DNA from: Candidatus Babeliales bacterium
Lineage (GTDB): Bacteria; Babelota; Babeliae; Babelales; JACPOV01
Length of the DNA stretch: 5,467 nucleotides
Reading direction: 5' to 3'
Assembly: GCA_020050475.1 (NCBI GenBank)
Contig: JAGVKP010000060.1
Span: 1-5,467 of the forward strand
This document shows, in pieces, positions 1 through 5,467 of the stretch (position 1 is its first letter; each line of letters opens with the position of its first letter). Under the pieces are notes generated by a model. It searched no databases. It saw only the letters and a program-made list of their open reading frames with translations, and was not told the origin of the DNA. A program made the position numbers and the translations under genes.

Positions 1-456
1 GCTCGATGGGCTCCCTCTTCTTATAATGCGCAACCATGGCGATTTGTGTATGCAAAACGGAATACACCTCATTGGCACGCATTTATGGATCTTTTAATTC
101 CATTTAACCAATCATGGGCGCGTGATGCCGGAGCATTAGTTATTGTACTTGCGCACAATCTATTTCCCCACAATGGCGAATTTAATTCATCAGCCGTTTT
201 TGATACTGGCGCAGCGTGGCAAAATTTTGCCTTGCAAGCAAGTCGCATGGGATTGGTGACGCATGGTATGGCGGGATTTGATTATGAACGCACTAAACAA
301 TTACTCAATCTCAATAAAGAGTATGAAGTGATCATGATGATTGCGGTTGGTAAACCGGGCGATGTCAGTACGCTGCCAGCAGAGCTTCAAAAACGAGAAG
401 AGCCTTCTTTGCGTAAGCCGATACAGGAATTTGCCTTTGAGGGCATGATTAAATAG
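1..456 (+). CDS. Nitroreductase family protein, C-terminal part (5' end outside window)
   Basis: This is an FMN-dependent nitroreductase-fold oxidoreductase, probably cytoplasmic, reducing nitro or quinone-type substrates with NAD(P)H; the true substrate cannot be told. The frame is open from base 1. Its first residues, ARWAPSSYNAQPWRF, are the family's FMN-contacting R-x-x-x-S-x-x-N-x-QPW segment, which normally lies about 40 residues from the N-terminus. So about 40 residues are missing, and the GTG at 46 is an internal valine, not a start. Further along are the dimer/FMN segment DTGAAWQNFALQASRMGLVTHG (visible residues about 70-91, key residues G72, Q75, N76, G85) and the usual ending VGKPGD...LP..L...EEPS.RKP..EF.FEG. 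The 151 visible residues fit a protein of about 190. It converges on the WD40 gene with only two bases between the stop codons. The family is clear, the specific function is not. Confidence 0.93.
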   Translation, partial: ARWAPSSYNAQPWRFVYAKRNTPHWHAFMDLLIPFNQSWARDAGALVIVLAHNLFPHNGEFNSSAVFDTGAAWQNFALQASRMGLVTHGMAGFDYERTKQLLNLNKEYEVIMMIAVGKPGDVSTLPAELQKREEPSLRKPIQEFAFEGMIK

Positions 457-458
457 CG

Positions 459-2168
459 TCAACTTTTTGTGTTCAAATTAAGCGCCTCCATCTTGCTGAT
501 GGGGGCGTTATTGTTATTATTGTTTTCTTCATCATCTTGATCAATAAGACCAAATTTCTTTGCAATTGGCCGTAAATGCTCGATTTCAGTTATATCTTTT
601 TCGTTTTTTACAAGATATGCGTATAAAAAGAGTGTCTCTGGTAAGGATAATCGGCAATAAGCGTTATTAAAATTTTTAATGTTCCACAATTTGATCGTTT
701 CAGGATGGTTATCCTGAACAATGAGTGCTTCACCTTGTGCGCTGAAGATAATTTTTTTAACGATTCCGGGATTTTCTTTGGTGCCAAGAACGAGTGAAAA
801 TTTACGTGCTTTCGATTGATTGCAACGAATATCAATTGTTGTTTCTTGTTCTTTCTTTTTACCAGGACTGATCGATGCAAATTGGCCGAGGGACAGATCA
901 GGATTTGGTAGTCCACTTAGTTCAGGAATTTCTTTGCTACCTTTTTTTGCTGCTGTGCTCATAATATGATCAATATAAGGCAGTTGCAGCGGTGAAAGTT
1001 CCCCTTTTAAGGTTTCTATGACGTGATTGCCCGTTTCTTTTAATTGGACCGTTTTTATCTCTTTACCATCACTTGCATAGTGCGTTTTGTTTTTTTGATT
1101 ATGAGCTATCGCTCTAATCGGGAAATTGGCAATATCAGCGGATTGCATTTGAGGGGCAAGTTTATTGTTCCAAATATGTATATTACCGGTGCTTCCCCCA
1201 GAAATAATCTGTTCATTACCGGCGTCATAAAAGAGGGCAGAGACAAGAATAAGCGGAAAGTTTCTATTGAACGTTGTAATGAGTTCTCCCGTATGTGTGT
1301 TCCATCGGGAAACTTTTGAGCCTGCACATGAGCTGAGCAACATTTTTTGATCGGTTGGGTGATAAACAAGGCAGATGATTTCGCTGCTGTGAGCTGCTGC
1401 GCCAGTGGTCTTAAGCACTCTTTCTTTGATTCCATCAGGTAGGCTAAAAAGATGTACTGCTCCCTTCTGGTTACCAACTGCAAGCTGTTTTGCGTGGCAA
1501 TTGGTAGCAATTTGTGTTGCTCCATAAGGTATTTCAATCAAGAGCGGTTTCATTGCGTTTGCCTTGAGTTGCCTAAATTTTTCAATTGGGGAATATTTTT
1601 CTCGCGTCGTTCTGGTAGAATCGATAATCGTATTTATCAGGTGAGAGTGAAGCGACTCTCGTAGCTTTAAATTGGTTGCCCATTGTGGATTTTTTTTAAA
1701 TTGCTCTGTCTCGGAAAGAATTTCTTCCATAAATTGGTTGGTGTACGGCTCGACAATCGCCTTGATTTCAAGAGCAAGTGCCCCTTCAAGATCATCCTCT
1801 CGCTGCTTGTATGACTCTTTGGAAATATCTTTGTTTTCAGTCCAGTTAATAAGATTAACCTGTCGCATAAGCTGCAGATGCGAAATTTTTTCAAGATTAA
1901 TCAGATGCTGAGTCGATTTTTCTTTCTTTTCAAGCTGAGAGCATTCGTCCAATTTTCGTTTAATAAAAGCAGAGTTTTCATATAAGAGCTTTAAAGTTGA
2001 CTGCTCGAGCTTGAGATGACTCATATCCTTGGTATTAAATAAGATCGGTTTTGAAGGTAGTTGGGCCTGCGTAATGAGTGCTGAGCTTGATGAGTGCCCT
2101 GGTGTCTCCATGGCGCCAAGCGGTAATAAATAGAAAAATGCAACTATAGAAAAGATGGCGATGATCAT
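459..2168 (-). CDS. Exported WD40-repeat (beta-propeller) protein with helical N-terminal region
   Basis: This 569-residue protein matches no named gene I recognise. Residues 2-19 are a hydrophobic signal sequence (IIAIFSIVAFFYLLPLGA) with a possible cleavage after A19, so it is probably exported. The n-region has no Lys or Arg, which is unusual. Residues about 50-205 are charged and helix-rich (probable coiled coil). Degenerate WD40 blades follow at about 216-245 (QLAVGNQKGAVHLFSL), 259-300 (HSSEI...VSRWNTHTGEL), 305-336 (QIISGGSTGNIHIWN), 348-376, and 468-498 (ALIV...TIKLWNI). An insert lacking blade signatures lies at about 380-460. The tail has a helical segment (505-540), then DDEE and six Asn. 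WD40 propellers usually act as protein-binding scaffolds; a partner here is unknown. The start is well set: an in-frame TAA lies one codon upstream of the ATG, and AAGGAA (2180-2175) sits 6 bases before it. It follows ybeY by 57 bases. Confidence 0.85.
   Translation of the reverse strand: MIIAIFSIVAFFYLLPLGAMETPGHSSSSALITQAQLPSKPILFNTKDMSHLKLEQSTLKLLYENSAFIKRKLDECSQLEKKEKSTQHLINLEKISHLQLMRQVNLINWTENKDISKESYKQREDDLEGALALEIKAIVEPYTNQFMEEILSETEQFKKNPQWATNLKLRESLHSHLINTIIDSTRTTREKYSPIEKFRQLKANAMKPLLIEIPYGATQIATNCHAKQLAVGNQKGAVHLFSLPDGIKERVLKTTGAAAHSSEIICLVYHPTDQKMLLSSCAGSKVSRWNTHTGELITTFNRNFPLILVSALFYDAGNEQIISGGSTGNIHIWNNKLAPQMQSADIANFPIRAIAHNQKNKTHYASDGKEIKTVQLKETGNHVIETLKGELSPLQLPYIDHIMSTAAKKGSKEIPELSGLPNPDLSLGQFASISPGKKKEQETTIDIRCNQSKARKFSLVLGTKENPGIVKKIIFSAQGEALIVQDNHPETIKLWNIKNFNNAYCRLSLPETLFLYAYLVKNEKDITEIEHLRPIAKKFGLIDQDDEENNNNNNAPISKMEALNLNTKS
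483..524 (+). terminator. Possible intrinsic terminator for the nitroreductase gene, inside the opposing CDS
   Basis: The arms CGCCTCCATC (483-492) and GATGGGGGCG (498-507) pair over 10 bp with one G-T wobble around a 5-base loop TTGCT. On the + strand they are followed by a T-rich but interrupted run (TTATTGTTATTATTGTTTT, 508-526). The hairpin begins 27 bases after the nitroreductase stop, which suits a terminator for that gene. It lies in the last codons of the convergent WD40 gene (the Asn run and APISKMEA). In the leftward direction the hairpin precedes that gene's stop and has no good T run, so it is unlikely to end the leftward transcript. The interrupted T tract is the weak point. Confidence 0.42.
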
Positions 2169-2191
2169 GGGTTATTCCTTCATTTATGACC

Positions 2192-2221
2192 ATCGTAGTA
2201 AAACGCCTTCTAGGTCAGCAA
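2192..2221 (-). promoter_or_regulatory. Weak candidate promoter for the WD40 gene
   Basis: In the 57-base gap after ybeY, the leftward strand reads TTGCTG (2221-2216), an 18-base spacer, then TACGAT (2197-2192). The -35 matches consensus at 3 of 6 bases and the -10 at 4 of 6. Transcription would start near 2185 and give a leader of about 17 bases containing the AAGGAA ribosome binding site. The match is poor enough to arise by chance, and read-through from valS-ybeY is an equal or better explanation. No terminator hairpin is visible in the gap. Confidence 0.22.
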
Positions 2222-2225
2222 GAAT

Positions 2226-2684
2226 TTAATGCGTAACCGTTTTTTTCAGGCGATTGAGAATTCTTTTTTCTTCACGATGCATAATCTCATAATCTTCATC
2301 TTTTTCATGATCATAACCAAGAAGATGGCAGATACCATGGACTAAAAGAACACGCAAATGATCTTGTACCTGAAGCCCGAACGCTTCCGCCGCTTTTTGT
2401 ACATATTCAACCGAAATAATGAGATCGCCCAGATTGGCATCATCCGGATTTTTTATTTTGATTCGCTCGCCCGGCTTGAGATGCTCATGATAAGAAAATG
2501 AAAGAATATCGGTCGGTTTGTCTTTGCCGCGATAGATTTTATTGTACTCACGAATTGTTCTATTGGTCGTGAACCAAATGCCAAGCTCGTAGCCATCATA
2601 CTTTAAAAAATGCAAAATCTGTTCAACATCTTGTTGGATCTGATTGAGATCTACGGCGATTGACCGTTGGCTATTTTTGATCAT
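2226..2684 (-). CDS. ybeY: Endoribonuclease YbeY (rRNA maturation and ribosome quality control)
   Basis: YbeY is a cytoplasmic zinc-dependent single-strand endoribonuclease of the UPF0054 family. In bacteria where it has been studied it is needed for 16S rRNA 3'-end maturation and for removing defective ribosomes. The zinc motif is intact: HGICHLLGYDH at residues 116-126, giving the three histidines H116, H120, and H126. The other family blocks are also present: N48-K-I-YRGKDKPTDILSF with the conserved Arg52, and LGDLIIS at 86-92. At 152 residues it is full length. I start it at ATG 2684 because AGAG (2695-2692) lies 7 bases upstream and MIKNSQRS is a typical family N-terminus; a TTG two codons earlier (2690) is possible but less likely. 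The start overlaps the end of valS by 14 bases, pointing to one transcript and translational coupling. Confidence 0.95.
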   Translation of the reverse strand: MIKNSQRSIAVDLNQIQQDVEQILHFLKYDGYELGIWFTTNRTIREYNKIYRGKDKPTDILSFSYHEHLKPGERIKIKNPDDANLGDLIISVEYVQKAAEAFGLQVQDHLRVLLVHGICHLLGYDHEKDEDYEIMHREEKRILNRLKKTVTH

Positions 2685-5169
2685 TATCAAGCTCTGCGCT
2701 TTCCAGTTGGATAGTCATCGTCGTTTGACCATCGTTAATTGCTAGGCTGCTTCCCGACTCATGCGCACCCGCTTTATACATGATTGTATGAGCGTGAGCG
2801 ATTCCTTTGATGAGCTGCTCTTCTTTTTTTACGAAGGCAAGGAGCGAAGGGTGCTTGCTATAGAATGCAAGATGGTGTACTTCCGCTTTCAACGAAAGCT
2901 GTTTTTCTGTCTTGAGTTTGCGCACCTGACTGATCGCGTCAATGACTGTATACATAATTTCGACGCTCAAATGATAAATAAAGCGATGCTGATGATCTTT
3001 CAATTGCGTTTGATGAATTGAAGCGGTACCGACTCGTGCTTGATATATTTCTTGATACAGCGTTTCGGTAATATGTGGCAAATACGGTGCATAGAGTTGG
3101 ATAATCCGTAAGCCAAGATGCGCAAGGGTCCAGCGTGTTGCCGCTACTAATTGAGCATTATACTGCTCCGGCTTGAAAAGCTGGTCCTTAATAAGTTCAA
3201 GATAGTTATCGCACAGATCTTGCCAGAAAAAGGTTTCGACGGCATCAAGTGCCACATTAAATTCATGTGTGCCGAGTGCTTTTTGGTAACGATCAAAAGC
3301 ATTGCTTGCGCGATCAAGAATCCATTCATTGACCTCTCCAAGCACCGGCGGTCTATTTTTTAAGTCAACGCTGAGCGTGTGCTCTTTAATAAAGCGGCAA
3401 GCGTTCCAGAGTTTGGTTACTAATTTTTGCCCGATGCGGAGCTGCGTTTCAGAAAATGCCATATCGTACCCAAGGCTTCCGGATGCGGTCCAGTAGCGAA
3501 TGACGTCGGCCGGGTAAGTTTTAAGGAGCGTTTCCGGATCTGTTTTGGCATTCTCTTTTGATTTAGAAAGCTTTTCTTTGCTATCGGAAAGCACGTGGCC
3601 GGAAATAACGATATCTTTCCACGGCACGATGCCATGATGCATCCAGGTTTTTGCTATGGTGTAAAATGCCCAGGTGCGAATAATATCGTGAGCTTGCGGG
3701 CGCATACTCATCGGCATAAATTCCAGTGCCTGCGCGTCAGTAAATGGACTAACGGCCTCTTTATTGAACTCTGTGTAGCAAATATACGGCGTGAGCGATG
3801 AGGTATTCCACGTATCCATGACGTCGGTGTCCCCGACTATTTGAGAGCTGCCGCATTGTGGGCATGATCCGTTATAGGGCGTTTCTTGTGGATCGAGCGG
3901 AAGCTGTGATCGCTCGGCCAGGATAATATGATGGCAATTAGTGCAATGCCAAACCGGAAACGGGATACCAAAAAAGCGCTGGCGCGAAAGGCACCAATCC
4001 CAATTTAAATGTTCAACCCAATTGACGTAGCGCGTTTTCATAAACGCTGGGTACCAATTAATCTGATCAGCGCAGGCAATAAGCTGTTTTTTATAATCTA
4101 AAATATTTAAAAACCACTGCGAAAGCGGCATATATTCAATTTCATGCTTGCAGCGCTCATGGATGTTGACTGCATGCGTGATCGCTTTTTGCGCGCGGAG
4201 TGCATTTCTTTCTTTCAAAAGCTCAAGCACCTTTTCGCGTGCAGCGGCTACCTTAAGCCCTGCAAGCGGGCCGGCGATCTGCGTAAATTTACCATCAAGG
4301 CCGATTGATTGCCGAAACGGCAGTTGATATTTTTTGTACCATGCGATATCCGTCTTATCGCCAAAGGTGCAGCACATTACCAAGCCGGTCCCTTTTTCTG
4401 GTTGCACCAATTCGTCAGCGATGAGCGGAACTTCATGGCCAAAAAGTGGCACGATCGCCATTTTGCCTTTCAGGGCAGTATACCGCGCATCGGAAGGATG
4501 ATATAAAAGGGCGACGCAGGAGCCCAAAAGTTCAGGACGCGTGGTGCCAATAATCAGCTCGCTGCCATCTTTGAGGGTAAATACAATATCGTTAAAATGG
4601 GACGGTTTTTCAGCATCATCAAGCTCTGCTTGCGCAACTGAGGTGCGGCACGCAGTACAATAAAGAGCCGGCTCGTATTTGCGGTAGATGAATTTTTTTG
4701 TATACAGCTCAATGAAGGATTCTTGCGAAATTTTTCTGACTGGCGCAGAAATGGTTGAATAACACGCATCCCAGTCGACTGAAAGGCCCATGCGCTGCCA
4801 TAAATGCTCAAACTGTTTTTCGACGCTCTGCGTTTCTTGCAGGCACAGGTCAATAAATTCAGAGCGCTTCATCTGGTGAGCCGAAATGCCGCGCTTTTTT
4901 TCGACAAAGCGCTCAGTAGGCAACCCATTATCATCAAAACCAAACGGATAAAAAACGGAAAAGCCGCTCATTCTTTGGTAGCGCGCGATAATATCAGTTT
5001 GTGTATAGGAAAAAATATGGCCGATATGCAAAGAACCGGAGACGGTCGGCGGTGGTGTATCTATAGAATACAAGGTGCCGGGATTATTGGCAGCTTTATA
5101 CGTTTTTTTTTCTTGCCAGAGATCGCGGCTTTTTTGCTCATGCGTCTGATGATCGTATTTTGGTTCCAT
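2671..5169 (-). CDS. valS: Valyl-tRNA synthetase, archaeal/rickettsial type
   Basis: This enzyme joins L-valine to tRNA-Val in the cytoplasm using ATP, and hydrolyses mischarged Thr-tRNA-Val in its editing domain. It is a class I synthetase of 832 residues. The HIGH motif is HIGH at 48-51, within PTVSGSLHIGHIFSYTQTD. The KMSKS loop is KLSKS at 533-537. The editing (CP1) domain spans about 190-340, with GTTRPELLGS (208-217) and GTGLVMCCTFGDKTD (260-274). Zinc ligands are likely C171, C174 with H337, C340, and a second set C409, C412, C436, C439. The anticodon-binding helical domain runs from about 610 to 740. GFDDNGLPTE and the lack of the C-terminal coiled-coil arm mark the archaeal-like class seen in Rickettsia, not the usual bacterial one (PPPNVTG...GTDHAGIATQ). 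Its own promoter lies just upstream; the ribosome binding site is weak (AGG, 11 bases from ATG). It overlaps ybeY downstream. Confidence 0.97.
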   Translation of the reverse strand: MEPKYDHQTHEQKSRDLWQEKKTYKAANNPGTLYSIDTPPPTVSGSLHIGHIFSYTQTDIIARYQRMSGFSVFYPFGFDDNGLPTERFVEKKRGISAHQMKRSEFIDLCLQETQSVEKQFEHLWQRMGLSVDWDACYSTISAPVRKISQESFIELYTKKFIYRKYEPALYCTACRTSVAQAELDDAEKPSHFNDIVFTLKDGSELIIGTTRPELLGSCVALLYHPSDARYTALKGKMAIVPLFGHEVPLIADELVQPEKGTGLVMCCTFGDKTDIAWYKKYQLPFRQSIGLDGKFTQIAGPLAGLKVAAAREKVLELLKERNALRAQKAITHAVNIHERCKHEIEYMPLSQWFLNILDYKKQLIACADQINWYPAFMKTRYVNWVEHLNWDWCLSRQRFFGIPFPVWHCTNCHHIILAERSQLPLDPQETPYNGSCPQCGSSQIVGDTDVMDTWNTSSLTPYICYTEFNKEAVSPFTDAQALEFMPMSMRPQAHDIIRTWAFYTIAKTWMHHGIVPWKDIVISGHVLSDSKEKLSKSKENAKTDPETLLKTYPADVIRYWTASGSLGYDMAFSETQLRIGQKLVTKLWNACRFIKEHTLSVDLKNRPPVLGEVNEWILDRASNAFDRYQKALGTHEFNVALDAVETFFWQDLCDNYLELIKDQLFKPEQYNAQLVAATRWTLAHLGLRIIQLYAPYLPHITETLYQEIYQARVGTASIHQTQLKDHQHRFIYHLSVEIMYTVIDAISQVRKLKTEKQLSLKAEVHHLAFYSKHPSLLAFVKKEEQLIKGIAHAHTIMYKAGAHESGSSLAINDGQTTMTIQLESAELDNDQK

Positions 5170-5212
5170 AACGGTTGTTGCCTATCAGCGAGTTTTTAGA
5201 TGGTATATCGCT

Positions 5213-5241
5213 AGTGTAAAAGCAAAATCGTTTACGGTCAA
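5213..5241 (-). promoter_or_regulatory. Sigma70-type promoter for valS (and probably ybeY)
   Basis: The leftward strand reads TTGACC (-35, 5241-5236), exactly 17 bases of spacer, then TACACT (-10, 5218-5213). This is 5 of 6 and 4 of 6 to consensus at the optimal spacing. The expected start near 5206 leaves a leader of about 37 bases before the valS ATG. A small inverted repeat, GTAAA (5235-5231) and TTTAC (5220-5216), lies across the spacer and -10; it could be an operator half-site pair but is short enough to be chance. Confidence 0.6.
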
Positions 5242-5261
5242 AAAAGCATAGTGATCGGGTA

Positions 5262-5444
5262 TTATTTGCCGGTTGGTGCTTTGGCTAATGAGGTAAGAGC
5301 TTTTACCAAGCAAAATACGGATGCTCCTCCGAATAATACAGTGCCGCCTGCAAATAGGGACCGCTTAATTTTTGTTTTTTTTATGGTTTTTTCGCTTTCT
5401 TCTTTTGTCCTTATTGGTTGCATCTCTAGTCCTTGTTGCGACAT
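5262..5444 (-). CDS. Small predicted membrane protein, or C-terminal tail of a longer one
   Basis: I do not recognise this protein. From ATG 5444 it has 60 residues: a charged, Lys/Glu/Thr-rich N-terminal half (about 10-28), then one glycine-rich hydrophobic helix (about 29-50, FAGGTVLFGGASVFCLVKAL), ending SLAKAPTGK. That suggests a single-pass inner-membrane protein with the basic half in the cytoplasm. The start is unsure in both directions. No ribosome binding site precedes ATG 5444, while AAGGA (5434-5430) sits 6 bases before an in-frame ATG at 5423, which would give 53 residues. The frame is also open upstream to the window edge (reading DQKIDAK before the Met), so this may be the end of a larger gene. 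It lies 92 bases upstream of valS on the same strand. The opposite strand has an ORF of similar length, so coding status is not certain. Confidence 0.5.
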   Translation of the reverse strand: MSQQGLEMQPIRTKEESEKTIKKTKIKRSLFAGGTVLFGGASVFCLVKALTSLAKAPTGK

Positions 5445-5467
5445 CTTAGCGTCTATTTTTTGATCAA

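Noticed and set aside
46..456. GTG at 46 as the start of the nitroreductase gene
   Set aside because: The frame is open upstream to base 1 and encodes the conserved FMN-binding S-x-x-N-x-QPW segment, so the GTG is an internal valine.
1106..1537. 143-codon leftward ORF inside the WD40 gene in another frame
   Set aside because: It lies wholly within the WD40 blades; the main frame carries the recognisable repeats and the signal sequence.
2685..2690. TTG at 2690 as the ybeY start
   Set aside because: The ATG at 2684 has better spacing from the weak AGAG motif and gives the usual MIKN-type N-terminus.
4804..5199. 131-codon rightward ORF opposite the start of valS
   Set aside because: It lies antisense to the HIGH-motif region of valS, has no domain-like composition, and reads through the valS start region; a shadow of the real gene.
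5187..5212. AGCGA/TCGCT inverted repeat before valS as a leader hairpin or riboswitch
   Set aside because: Only 5 bp with a 16-base loop, and one arm falls upstream of the predicted transcription start.
5170..5261. T-box leader controlling valS
   Set aside because: The gap is far too short for a T-box and has no AGGGTGG-type element or terminator hairpin.
5251..5463. 70-codon rightward ORF opposite the small membrane ORF
   Set aside because: Its hydrophobic Phe/Ser-rich stretch is what the complement of Lys/Glu codons gives; it has no ribosome binding site that I can see. I favour the leftward frame but not strongly.
1..5467. CRISPR array, insertion sequence, toxin-antitoxin, or defence system
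   Set aside because: No regularly spaced repeats, no transposase or inverted ends, and no paired small genes are visible; nearly the whole window is accounted for by the listed genes.

Overview
The window is a compact bacterial stretch with one gene reading rightward at the left edge and four genes reading leftward across the rest. Nearly all of it is coding. The only real gaps are 57 bases between ybeY and the WD40 gene, and 92 bases upstream of valS. I see no mobile element, CRISPR array, tRNA, rRNA, or origin.

Layout from left to right. Positions 1-456 (+) hold the C-terminal 151 residues of a flavin nitroreductase whose start lies outside the window. Two bases further on, and convergent to it, ends a gene (2168-459, -) for an exported protein with a signal peptide, a helical N-terminal region, and a degenerate WD40 beta-propeller. 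Upstream of that lie ybeY (2684-2226, -), the rRNA-processing and ribosome quality-control endoribonuclease, and valS (5169-2671, -), valyl-tRNA synthetase. The start of ybeY overlaps the end of valS by 14 bases, so these two look co-transcribed and translationally coupled. A good sigma70-type promoter (TTGACC, 17-base spacer, TACACT) sits directly before valS. At the right edge is a small leftward ORF (5444-5262) with one predicted membrane helix, which may be the tail of a longer gene entering from outside.

valS and ybeY both serve translation: one charges tRNA-Val, the other matures and checks ribosomes. The WD40 gene may be the last gene of this operon or may have a weak promoter of its own. 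Its exported product has no visible link to translation.

Organism: the sequence is moderately AT-rich bacterial DNA with tight gene packing and AAGGA-type ribosome binding sites. The valyl-tRNA synthetase is of the archaeal/rickettsial type (PTVSGSLHIGH, FGFDDNGLPTE) and not the usual bacterial type. Together with a secreted WD40 protein carrying a coiled N-terminal region, this suggests a host-associated bacterium. Candidatus Dependentiae (TM6/Babeliae) is my best guess. That is inference from gene style, not proof. I found no clear evidence of a new multi-gene system. The most unusual items are the exported propeller protein and the archaeal-type ValRS.
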